NCBI GenBank assembly: GCA_012728015.1
Contig: JAAYFY010000010.1
Coordinates: 35,784 to 99,783, forward strand
Reading direction: 5' to 3'
DNA length: 64,000 nt
DNA from: Clostridiaceae bacterium
GTDB lineage: Bacteria; Bacillota; Clostridia; DSM-8532
Shown here: positions 44,061-52,080 of the stretch, in pieces
Numbering within the stretch: position 1 is the first letter of the stretch
Layout of the letters: the number at the start of each line of letters is the position of its first letter
Program-made: the position numbers and the translations under genes
Notes under the pieces: model-generated
Told to the model about the DNA's origin: nothing
The model's input: only the letters and a program-made list of their open reading frames with translations
Database searches by the model: none

Positions 44061-44522
44061 TTATCTGGCGGTATCCTTCAGCCTTCTTTGGATCTCCCTG
44101 GCGGCATCCCGCCTAGCGATATCCTGACGCTTGTCATATAGCTTTTTGCCCCGGCATACCGCAAGCTCCACTTTCACTAGCCCTTTTTTGAAATACAGGC
44201 TCAGGGGGATCAGGGTAAACCCCTTCTTCTGGGTCGATCCGATCAGCTTGTTGATCTCGAACCAGTTCAGCAAAAGCTTCCGGACTCTCACCGGGTCATG
44301 GTTGAACCTGTTGCCCTGGTCATATGGACTGATATGCAAGCCGTATAAGAAGACCTCTCCATCTTTAATAACAGCATAGCTGTCGTGAAGGTTGGCCCGG
44401 CCTTGACGCAGGGATTTAACCTCGGTTCCGGTGAGGGCAATTCCGGCTTCAAATACTTCCTCTATAAAATATTCATGCCTCGCCTTTCTGTTTTTGACGA
44501 TGGTCTTTATGCCTTCAGGCAT
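44061..44522 (-). CDS. smpB: tmRNA-binding protein SmpB
   Basis: A protein of 153 residues. The beta-barrel has the family segments [39 protein letters not shown] and [23 protein letters not shown], and the C-terminal helix that enters the decoding centre (REIQRRLKD). It lies directly upstream of ssrA, so both parts of trans-translation are together. Confidence 0.97.
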   Translation of the reverse strand: MPEGIKTIVKNRKARHEYFIEEVFEAGIALTGTEVKSLRQGRANLHDSYAVIKDGEVFLYGLHISPYDQGNRFNHDPVRVRKLLLNWFEINKLIGSTQKKGFTLIPLSLYFKKGLVKVELAVCRGKKLYDKRQDIARRDAAREIQRRLKDTAR

Positions 44523-44570
44523 TTCGCACTACATCCTTTTCAACGCTGTAATGTTCCCGATAAAAGGAAC

Positions 44571-44594
44571 AAATGCCTCCGTTGGGAGGCATTT
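44571..44594 (-). terminator. Terminator after the PII-like gene
   Basis: AAATGCCTCC (44571-44580) and GGAGGCATTT (44585-44594), a perfect 10-bp stem with a GTTG loop. On the - strand it is followed by TGTTCCTTTT. It ends the DUF1538-PII operon before smpB. Confidence 0.8.
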
Positions 44595-44673
44595 TCAAGT
44601 ATACAACCGATTACCCCATTAGTCAAGTGAGCCTGGGAATGGGAGTATAGAGGAAACGAGCATCCTTCTGCGG

Positions 44674-45378
44674 CTATTCATCCTTATCTTGATGGCTCGG
44701 CTCAAACAGGCCCCGGACTTCCACAACCGGCTCAACAAACAGGATTCCTTTTCCGGCTTCATCCAACTGGAGCTCTTCATACAGCGCGTTTACTACCTGG
44801 CTGACCAAATCTTCCGGTATCAGGATAAGAACCAGTTCCTTTTCGGGTTCGATCTCCACGCCGAACAATTTTTCAGTGTATTCCGCGCCGGTACCCCGTC
44901 CGTGCATGATGGTGCCGCCCCGAACTCCTACCTTGCGGGCTATATCCATAACATCCTGGCCCATGCCTCGATCGACAATTACCGTCAGCTTTCTAAACAT
45001 AACCTTTTCCTCCATCATAACTTTATCATCGTTCCCGTTGTCCCGAACCTCTTCCATTCTGCAATCGGCCAATAAAACAGGTGAAGTAAAGGCGACCCCG
45101 TGACCGGGTTTATGGAGCTGAAGCTCTGTGGAGAAGCATTCCAGCATCTCATCTGCCATTTCCTTTTCAAGCAGGAAGCTGATAACTTCCCGTTTCTGGC
45201 TCTTTATACCCAGCACATTTAAGACCGCGCTGCTTACCGTTCCCTTGCCTATGGTTACAATACCGCCGCAAAGGCCCTTTTCCTTGGCGATATTGATACA
45301 CTTATGGCGTTGGCTGTCGCTCAGGATGAGTGTCAGGATTCGATACTCAATGTGTGGAGTCTCTTTTTGCTTATCCAT
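44674..45378 (-). CDS. Tandem PII-like (P-II family) regulatory protein
   Basis: About 234 residues, made of two PII-like domains. The first spans about residues 10-110 (YRILTLILSDSQ, GLCGGIVTIGKGT, KREVISFLLEKE). The second spans about residues 125-225 (LTVIVDRGMGQDVMDIARK, GVRGGTIMHGRGTG, KELVLILIPEDL). A polar linker joins them. PII proteins bind nucleotides and control transporters and enzymes; the long uridylylated T-loop of GlnB is absent. ATG 45378 has CTGGAGGT just upstream. It overlaps the DUF1538 gene by eight bases, so the two proteins probably work together. Confidence 0.85.
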   Translation of the reverse strand: MDKQKETPHIEYRILTLILSDSQRHKCINIAKEKGLCGGIVTIGKGTVSSAVLNVLGIKSQKREVISFLLEKEMADEMLECFSTELQLHKPGHGVAFTSPVLLADCRMEEVRDNGNDDKVMMEEKVMFRKLTVIVDRGMGQDVMDIARKVGVRGGTIMHGRGTGAEYTEKLFGVEIEPEKELVLILIPEDLVSQVVNALYEELQLDEAGKGILFVEPVVEVRGLFEPSHQDKDE

Positions 45379-46891
45379 GATTACCTCCAGTTGCACGCTT
45401 TTTTATTCTGGCAGCCATGGACAACTTCCGTGATTTAGCCTGATAGAGCGCGCCAAGCAGTTCAATCGCGACAACAGGCATCATCGCGACGATAGCTATC
45501 ATGCCAAATCCGTCTGTTACCACATCAGCTGTTGGAACTTGGGCGGCGATGCCCTGAACAAAAGCAAGTGAGAAAGTGGCGGTCATCGGTCCCGATGCGA
45601 CACCGCCTGCGTCAAAGGCCATACCTACAAATAAATCCGGCACATAGTATGCCAGTATCACCGCAAGTCCAAACCCGGGCAATAAATACATCCATAGCTG
45701 GATATCGGGAATCAGGATCCTCAGGGCGGACATTAGGATGGAAGCCCCAACCGCTATGGACAGGAAGATAAGCACCAGGATGCGGTTCACAGATCCGCCG
45801 GTGACATCTTCCACCTGGTGGGTCAATACAAGAACAGCCGGTTCGGCGAGTACGGTGGTAAGACCAAGTAGAAGTGATACAAGCAAAACCGGAATCTTGG
45901 ATTCCATGGAAGCAAGTTGTATCCCAAGACGGGCACCCACTTCCATGAAACCGCCGTTTACCCCCAGTAAAAAAATAACGAGCCCAACAAATGTTATGAC
46001 AATGCCTCGGACAATATCTATGACCTTGTTCTTTTTGTGCTTAAAGGAAAATATCTGGAACAGGATATATACAATAATTATGGGAAGCAGGGACAAAAAT
46101 GCATCCCTGGCTATGGTGAGCAGTTTGGTACCGTAGGCATCAAGCATATTGGCGGTGGAGATTTCTGTTTCCGGCAGTGTTCCCTCCAGTTTTTCAACAT
46201 TCAGAATAATACCCGTAACCAATACACCCAGGATGGCTCCTGTTGATGAAATGCCTACCAGGCCAAAACTGTCGGCTTCACCCATCTTGCTGTCTTTTTT
46301 CAATGATGAGATGCCTGCGGCCAGTGCAAGCATGAAAGGAACCGTTATAGCACCCGTTGTGGCCCCCGAAGCATCAAAGGCTATAGCCAGAAAATCAGCC
46401 GATGAGAATTGCGACAGTATAAATATCAAACCATATGCGGCAGTAAACACATATTTCAGACGGACACCCTTAAGGATTCTAAGCATTCCAAGAGTCATCA
46501 TTATTCCAAGGCCGGCTGAAACAACAACCACCATCAATATATTGTCAAACTGTGCCGAGGTCACGCCGTCAACCTGATTTGCGAGGATGTGAAGATCTGG
46601 TTCCGCATAGGAAATAAAGAAACCCAGAACCAGGCTGATTGTGATCAACACCGCATAACTGTTTGAATGAGTCAAAGCATTACCAATGCCCTGGCCGATG
46701 GGTTCTAGTCCCTGATCAATACCGAACAGGAATACCGTCAGGCCGATAATTACCAGGGCGGAACCTATAAGAAAGGCATAAAACATGTCGGACTCCAAAG
46801 GGCTTATGGTAAAGTGGAGTATCATGACAATGAAAGTAATAGGTAATACCGAAGCTAATACCTCTTTTAGTTTAGCGGTTATCTCACTCAA
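45371..46891 (-). CDS. DUF1538 family membrane protein, internally duplicated
   Basis: About 506 residues and 12 or so membrane helices. Two halves repeat the same pattern: GIDQGLEPIGQGIG near residue 55 matches GVNGGFMEVGARLG near residue 310; AEPDLHILANQVDGVT matches AEPAVLVLTHQVEDVT; AIAFDASGATTGAIT matches GMAFDAGGVASGPMT. This inverted or parallel duplication is usual for transporters. The substrate of DUF1538 is unknown. TTG 46891 is chosen because AGGGGTGATG is upstream and residues before it lack a helix; in-frame codons reach 47008. Confidence 0.85.
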   Translation of the reverse strand: MSEITAKLKEVLASVLPITFIVMILHFTISPLESDMFYAFLIGSALVIIGLTVFLFGIDQGLEPIGQGIGNALTHSNSYAVLITISLVLGFFISYAEPDLHILANQVDGVTSAQFDNILMVVVVSAGLGIMMTLGMLRILKGVRLKYVFTAAYGLIFILSQFSSADFLAIAFDASGATTGAITVPFMLALAAGISSLKKDSKMGEADSFGLVGISSTGAILGVLVTGIILNVEKLEGTLPETEISTANMLDAYGTKLLTIARDAFLSLLPIIIVYILFQIFSFKHKKNKVIDIVRGIVITFVGLVIFLLGVNGGFMEVGARLGIQLASMESKIPVLLVSLLLGLTTVLAEPAVLVLTHQVEDVTGGSVNRILVLIFLSIAVGASILMSALRILIPDIQLWMYLLPGFGLAVILAYYVPDLFVGMAFDAGGVASGPMTATFSLAFVQGIAAQVPTADVVTDGFGMIAIVAMMPVVAIELLGALYQAKSRKLSMAARIKKRATGGNHG

Positions 46892-46974
46892 AACATCACC
46901 CCTATGTAATGCAAAATTTAGCCGTCTATAGCAGTTGTTTAATTGCGATGCTACCGGATCATCGATCTGAATCG

Positions 46975-47028
46975 AAAAAAAGCGCGGGGCTTTCGGATAA
47001 GGCAGCAATGCCTTATCTTTGCCCGGCG
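46975..47028 (-). promoter_or_regulatory. Structured leader element with terminator-like U tract (candidate riboswitch)
   Basis: On the - strand an outer stem CGC-C-GGGC / GCCC-C-GCG (one C.C mismatch) encloses an asymmetric internal loop (AAA on one side, CGAAA on the other) and a perfect 9-bp hairpin GATAAGGCA-TTGC-TGCCTTATC. Seven U follow at 46981-46975. It lies between the promoter near 47063 and the DUF1538 start at 46891. The purine-rich loop pattern GGGCAAA ... CGAAAGCC recalls aptamer cores, but I cannot assign a known class. Confidence 0.6.
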
Positions 47029-47062
47029 ATATATTATTATATGTCTCAAATCAGACGAAAAT

Positions 47063-47083
47063 ATTATATCACAAAGAAGTGAT
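47063..47083 (-). promoter_or_regulatory. Promoter of the DUF1538-PII operon with inverted repeat
   Basis: TATAAT on the - strand (47068-47063) with preceding TGA gives an extended -10. ATCAC (47068-47072) and GTGAT (47079-47083) form an inverted repeat immediately upstream and touching it. No clear -35 is seen, which would suit an activator. Confidence 0.55.
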
Positions 47084-47105
47084 GTCGCGGCAGAGATTTT
47101 TGGGT

Positions 47106-47645
47106 TTACGATTTTAAAATGCCTTTACTGCAAAAATCATCGATAACCCTCTTGGCAGTAGGATAGCTTATTTCAAGAAACTCACTTGCTCTATTGACAG
47201 TTATAATTGGTTGCTCAAACAGTCTTTCCAGCAATCTCTGGTGGTTAAGGCTACCATTATCGTAAACCAACTTATTTAGTTCTTTTCTTAATACGAGAAT
47301 CTCTTTCGCGGATGCAATAGCTTCATCAGATACTTGAGCAATCCCCTTAAGGAAAAACTTAAGCCAACCTTCCCAATCGCCCTTTGTCCTGACAGCCATG
47401 AGGCGATCATAATACTCAAGTCTATTATGCTTAAAATAGCAACTTAAATATAACAGTGGATACTTCAGGATATTCTGCTGACATAGCCAAAATGTTATCA
47501 ATAGACGGCCTATTCTACCGTTCCCATCCAAGAATGGGTGGATAGTTTCAAATTGAGCATGAATCATACCTATTTTGATCAAAGAAGGTATCTGATCATC
47601 TTCATAAAATATACATTCGAATACTGTTATTGAAATTTTAGTATG
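47106..47645 (-). pseudogene. Fic family protein, N-terminally truncated remnant
   Basis: The reading frame encodes the Fic core with an intact HPFLDGNGRIGR motif, the following helices and the C-terminal winged helix (ITVNRASEFLEISYPTAKRVIDDF). Upstream codons still match the family (EDDQIPSLIK just before TTG 47582) but soon run into stops near 47655 with no start or ribosome site. About the first half of a normal Fic protein of this type is missing. Fic enzymes add AMP to target proteins. It is probably dead. Confidence 0.75.
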
Positions 47646-47713
47646 CTTTTTTTATTAAGGCAATCAATCCAGGCGTGTATTTAAAACTTGTGATAATAAA
47701 AACACATGAATAT

Positions 47714-47747
47714 AAAAACCCCGACATCTTTTAGATGCCGAGGTTTT
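47714..47747 (-). terminator. Intrinsic terminator after tRNA-Lys
   Basis: On the - strand CCTCGGCATC, a short loop, GATGTCGGGG with G-U pairs, then TTTTTAT. Confidence 0.85.
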
Positions 47748-47750
47748 ACC

Positions 47751-47826
47751 TGGTACACCATCAGGGATTCGAACCCTGGACTCCCTGATTAAGAGTCAGG
47801 TGCTCTACCAGCTGAGCTAATGGTGT
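47751..47826 (-). tRNA. tRNA-Lys (CTT)
   Basis: A 76-base tRNA with encoded CCA. Acceptor arms ACACCAT and ATGGTGT pair fully. The D-arm (AGCTCAGCTGGTAGAGC) and T-arm (GGTTCGAATCC) are standard. The anticodon loop CTCTTAA gives CTT (codon AAG). Confidence 0.97.
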
Positions 47827-47914
47827 GTATTAAATTGCGTCGGGCACCACCCGCAGTTTTATATTATACAGAGAGCAATTCCCAATGTCAATAACCAAAT
47901 GCTGTTGTTTTGAT

Positions 47915-48598
47915 TTAAAGCCGCCTGACTGCCTGTTCAAGCTGCGTTAGGGCTTTCTCCAAAATAGCCCTTGGGCACGCGATGTTGATGCGCTGGAACC
48001 CTTCTCCGCCTGCGCCAAATATTGTTCCAGGATTGAGCCACAGCCCAGCCTGGTTTGTAATGAATTCGTCAAGTGCTTTATCATCAAGGCCGAGAGCGCT
48101 GAAATCAAGCCATGCGAGATAAGTGCCTTCAGGTTCAACCAACCAGATCTGCGGAAGTTTCTGCCTAAGGTATTCCCTTAAGTAATCCAGATTCCCCAAG
48201 AGGTACTCTTTAAGCCCGGTGAGCCATTCTTCCCCGTAAGCGTAGGCCGCGCGGCAGGCGACGATACCCATGGTATTGGGGTCGCTGTACCCGCTTGCCG
48301 CAATCTCTTTTTTTAACTTTCGCCTGATATCCTGGTTCGATATAAAGATATTCGATATCTGGAGACCTGCCAGGTTGAAGGTCTTGGTCGGGGCCGTGCA
48401 GGTTATGGTAATATCCTGGTATTCAGGTTTTATGTCGGCAAACACAAGATGTTTGTGCACCGGATAAGTAAAATCCCCATGGATTTCATCGGAAACAACC
48501 AGCACGCCATGCCTCAGGCAAATGTCCCCGAGCCTTACAAGCTCTTCTTTTGTCCACACCCTGCCCACCGGATTGTGGGGGCTGCACAGGATATCAGG
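47915..48598 (-). pseudogene. MalY/PatB-type cystathionine beta-lyase/aminotransferase, C-terminal remnant
   Basis: The frame encodes the C-terminal 220 or so residues of a fold-type I PLP enzyme: CSPHNPVGRVWTKEEL, VVSDEIHGDFTY, then TAPTKTFNLAGLQ with the PLP lysine, and the usual end. About 165 N-terminal residues are missing. Upstream, the same DNA is read in another frame as the end of the cystathionine gamma-synthase-like gene. So a deletion has joined the two genes. No ribosome site is near GTG 48568. Confidence 0.85.
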
Positions 48599-49699
48599 TC
48601 CTCCGCGTATTCCAGGCCTACTGAGAGGCGCAACAGTCTTTCGTTGATACCTTTTGCCTCGCGCTCCTCTTTAGGTATATCGGCATGGGTCTGGAGCATG
48701 GGATATGTAATAAGGGTTTCGACACCGCCCAGGCTCTCGGCGTACTGGATCAGGGACACTTTTGACAGCACCCGTATCGCCGTTTCCTCAGAGTCGGTTT
48801 CAAAAGAGATCATGGAGCCAAAACCGGTTCCCTGCCTTTTTGAAACCTCGTAGTGAGGATGGGAAGGAAGACCTATATAGTGCACCGCTCTTACTCTTTC
48901 ATGCGTTAAGAGCCATTGTGCTATTCTCATGGCGTTTTCCTGCTGCCTGTCCATTCGGACCGCCAGCGTCTTTATGCAGCGTATGAGCAGCCAGCTGTGA
49001 AAGGGGGAAAGGCATGCTCCGGTGGTCTTGAATATAAACCGGAGACGTTCGGAAAGCTCGCTGTCTGATACCACCAGGAAGCCTGCCAGGGTATCGTTAT
49101 GGCCGCCCAGGTATTTTGTCCCGCTGTGGATTACTATATCGGCGCCCAGCTCAAGCGGCTTCAGGTAATATGGCGTAAGAAAGGTGTTGTCCACGATCAG
49201 AAGCAGGCCATGCCTTTTCGTAAGCCGTGCCGTTTCTGCGATATCGGTAACGTGCATCATTGGATTGGTGGGTGTTTCAACAAAGACTGCCCTTGGTTTT
49301 GGGCCTTATGTGGGATTCAATCCGGGAAATGTCCGAAGTATCCACCAGGCTGAAGTCCAGGCCGTTCTTTTTCGATATGCTGAAAAACAGCCTGTGTGAG
49401 CCGCCATAAATGTCATCGGAGGCGATGATATGGTCACCGGGCGAAAAAAGCTCCATGAGGGCAGCGATGGCAGCCATCCCGCTGGAAAAGGCCATTGCGT
49501 CAATGCCGCCTTCCAGCTTTGCCACCGTCCTTTCAAGATGCTCCCGGGTAGGGTTCTGGAGCCTTGAATAATCATAGCCGGTGCTAATACCCACGCCAGG
49601 ATGGGCGAAGGTGGCAGACTGGAAGATGGGCACGCTTATGGCGCCGGTGTTGTCATATTTCCGGTGGTTTCCATGTATGCACAGGGTAGTAAAATCCAT
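48535..49699 (-). pseudogene. Cystathionine gamma-synthase/lyase-like gene, frameshifted and 3'-fused
   Basis: Two frames together give an almost complete trans-sulfuration enzyme. The first (from ATG 49699) runs TTLCIHGN through FSSGMAAIAAL to RPKTKG and then stops. The second resumes with PMMHVTDIAE and has the PLP lysine in SGTKYLGGHND and the family end LRLSVGLE. One extra base in the CCC run at 49290-49292 explains the shift. The last residues after AEDLI are foreign, from the patB junction. Family role: interconversion of cysteine and homocysteine. Confidence 0.88.
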
Positions 49700-49767
49700 A
49701 ACCATCCCGCCCTTTATAATATAAAACATATATGTATTATGGGATATGATGATGAGGAGGTTATACT

Positions 49768-50703
49768 ATGCCAAGGATCTATAAGAGCCTGACCGATCTG
49801 ATAGGGAATACCCCGCTTCTGGAACTTACCAACTATGAGCAAAAGCATGGACTGAAAGCCGTGGTAATTGCCAAACTGGAATACTATAACCCGGCCGGAA
49901 GCGTGAAGGACAGGATCGCCAAATCCATGATCCAGGAAGCCGAGATAAGGGGGATACTAAAGCCGGACTCGGTCATTATTGAGCCCACCAGCGGAAATAC
50001 CGGCATTGGCCTGGCGTCTGTGGCTGCGGCGCGTGGTTACCGTATCATTCTTACCATGCCGGAAACCATGAGCGTTGAGCGCAGGAACCTATTAAAAGCT
50101 TACGGGGCGGAACTGGTCCTGACCGAAGGCTCAAAGGGCATGAGGGGCGCCATTGAAAAGGCGCAGGAGCTTGCAAAAGAGATTCCCAACTCATTCATTC
50201 CGGGCCAGTTTGTTAACCCAGCTAACCCCGACGTACACAGGGAAACCACAGGACCTGAAATATGGGAAGACACCGACGGAAAAGTTGATATCCTGGTATC
50301 GGGTATCGGTACAGGGGGCACCATCACGGGAGCCGGCGAATACCTGAAATCAAAGAACCCGAACTTATGGATTATCGCCGTAGAGCCAGCAGGCTCACCG
50401 GTGCTCTCGAAAGGGACACCCGGCGCCCATAAGATCCAGGGCATAGGCGCCGGCTTCGTGCCTGAGATTCTTAACACAGAAGTCTATGATGAGATCATTA
50501 CCGTTGAGAATGAGGATGCCTTTGCCGCAGGCAGGGACCTGGCAAGGACCGAAGGGCTTCTTTGCGGTATATCTTCCGGTGCGGCGCTCTGGGCTGCCAC
50601 ACAGGTCGCGAAGCGCCCTGAAAACACCGGAAAGAATATCGTTGTTGTGCTGCCCGATACCGGTGAGCGGTATCTGTCCACCCCGCTGTTCTCGGATTTA
50701 TAA
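49768..50703 (+). CDS. cysK: Cysteine synthase (O-acetylserine sulfhydrylase)
   Basis: A protein of 311 residues, complete. The PLP lysine is Lys 47 ([10 protein letters not shown]). [11 protein letters not shown] binds substrate, and [10 protein letters not shown] binds PLP phosphate. It makes cysteine from O-acetylserine and sulfide. GAGGAGG precedes the ATG. It is divergent from the broken gamma-synthase gene and is followed by an Rrf2 regulator, the usual cysK-CymR type neighbourhood. Confidence 0.96.
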   Translation: MPRIYKSLTDLIGNTPLLELTNYEQKHGLKAVVIAKLEYYNPAGSVKDRIAKSMIQEAEIRGILKPDSVIIEPTSGNTGIGLASVAAARGYRIILTMPETMSVERRNLLKAYGAELVLTEGSKGMRGAIEKAQELAKEIPNSFIPGQFVNPANPDVHRETTGPEIWEDTDGKVDILVSGIGTGGTITGAGEYLKSKNPNLWIIAVEPAGSPVLSKGTPGAHKIQGIGAGFVPEILNTEVYDEIITVENEDAFAAGRDLARTEGLLCGISSGAALWAATQVAKRPENTGKNIVVVLPDTGERYLSTPLFSDL

Positions 50704-50847
50704 TGGTATGGTGTTCCGGCGCAGGCGATAAGAAAAAAGTGCAGTGCATTATCCCCCTTACGATTCCTAAATTTACCATATGGGTAATCATTTGTTGAAT
50801 CCATATTATTCATATGATATATTAGGCAATTAAGGGGGTGTATTTTT

Positions 50848-51297
50848 ATGAGGATTTCAACAAGAGGTCGCTATGCCCTGCGCCTGATGCTTGACCTGGC
50901 CTTGAGCGATCCTGATGAATATGTGACCATCAGGAGCATTTCGGAACGGCAGGAGATATCGTACAAGTACCTGGAACAGATCATCTCGGGTTTAAACCGG
51001 GGTGGACTTGTCAAGAGTATCCGCGGATCCCAGGGAGGGTATAGGCTGGCGCGCCTGCCGGAAGAATACACTGTGGGGATGATTTTGAGACAGATAGAAG
51101 GAAGCCTTGTTCCCGTGGCATGTATGGAAGACGAACCGAACCGTTGCCCCCGCAGCGATAAGTGTGTTACCCTCGACGTCTGGAAGCAGCTTGACGATGC
51201 GATAAACAACGTGCTGGACAGCATTACCCTTGCTGATCTGGTAGACAGGGCCCGCGCCAAGGGAGAAAACATCATCGAGGGCAGATGTCAGGAATAG
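50848..51297 (+). CDS. Rrf2 family transcriptional regulator (CymR/IscR-like)
   Basis: A protein of 149 residues. The winged helix is RGRYALRLMLDLAL ... ISYKYLEQIISGLNRGGLV ... GSQGGYRLAR. Three cysteines in ACMEDEPNRCPRSDKC (about residues 91-106) resemble the iron-sulfur site of IscR. Beside cysK, a CymR-like role in cysteine control is likely; the Cys cluster suggests a cluster-binding variant. The promoter gap is rich in ATAT dyads (CCATAT, CATATG) that could be operators. Confidence 0.88.
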   Translation: MRISTRGRYALRLMLDLALSDPDEYVTIRSISERQEISYKYLEQIISGLNRGGLVKSIRGSQGGYRLARLPEEYTVGMILRQIEGSLVPVACMEDEPNRCPRSDKCVTLDVWKQLDDAINNVLDSITLADLVDRARAKGENIIEGRCQE

Positions 51298-51438
51298 GCC
51301 GTTTTTTGCCTGAATGCCGGGAAGCGTCAGTCTTATGCAACAAGCTCGCAACACCTTCAAAAACAGCCCGAAAAAAGTCAAATAGCTATTGACTGGTACC
51401 CTGGGGGCTGGCTTATTCTTAAAACGGAGGTGGCGAGC

Positions 51439-51826
51439 ATGCTTCCTTGACAGTGTTCCGCCCCTCAACCTGCCGGAGGATCTGCAGGCCTGGTTGATGG
51501 AAGCCACTGAGGAAACAGGTACCGAACAGATTGAGGAATCCCTGGAGCATACCAGGAGAAGCGTGGAAAACCCTGATGAATTCTTAAACAAAAACAGGGA
51601 GATACTGGAGCAGTATATAGCCTTCAGGCAATCCGATGAGCATAAAAACTCTCCCACATACAGGCTGATGACCCATATAAAGGAGTTCAACCAGGCAAGC
51701 GGATATTACGATGTGATTATTCCCGCCATGAAAGAGCTGAGCCCATCATATGCCAAATACTATGAACAATTGGAGAAAGCCAATGAGAGGCTTCTTGCCG
51801 AACACCCCGATATTGAAAATCTATAA
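51439..51826 (+). pseudogene. Orphan ORF of unknown function, probably frameshifted near its start
   Basis: A strong ribosome site (CGGAGGTGG, 51425-51433) leads to ATG 51439, which stops after two more codons. Shifting by one base gives a coherent acidic helical protein of about 128 residues (LNLPEDLQAWLMEATEETG ... EFNQASGYYDVIIPAM). The open frame itself extends upstream to a TTG at 51389 with no ribosome site. I do not recognise the family. Confidence 0.45.
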
Positions 51827-51973
51827 GCATCGAACGACAAGAATCATACTGTCTGACCGGAGGGCACCATGGATTTCGGTGCCTTTACTAAGTCCGATAC
51901 ACGATTGTTCCACCATGAAACACAACTCCTAATGAGCCTCTTTCCACTGGTACTGTCACAGGCTGCCTTCATC

Positions 51974-52072
51974 TGGTATAATTCATGCAAAGATAGTTAA
52001 TACGGGTGGTGAAACCGGGCTATGGGCAGCGGGTGTATCCCAGTCTGCCAGGTAAAGCTTGCCCCCATAGCC
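51974..52072 (+). promoter_or_regulatory. Promoter and structured leader of the esterase gene
   Basis: TGGTATAAT (51974-51982) is an extended -10. The leader then holds GGCTATGGG (52018-52026) paired with CCCATAGCC (52064-52072). Inside are GGCAG (52025-52029) with CTGCC (52045-52049) and a small GGG/CCC stem. The structure ends eight bases before ATG 52081, where the ribosome site would be. No known riboswitch class is recognised. Confidence 0.45.
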
Positions 52073-52080
52073 TGAAGATC

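Noticed and set aside
43890..44141. Short ORFs on the + strand across ssrA and the end of smpB
   Set aside because: They lie opposite tmRNA and smpB on the other strand, with no ribosome site.
46975..47028. Assignment of the leader element to the c-di-GMP-I (GEMM) riboswitch
   Set aside because: GGGCAAA and AAAGCC are similar, but the GNRA tetraloop, the second helix and its receptor are missing. Kept only as an unclassified candidate.
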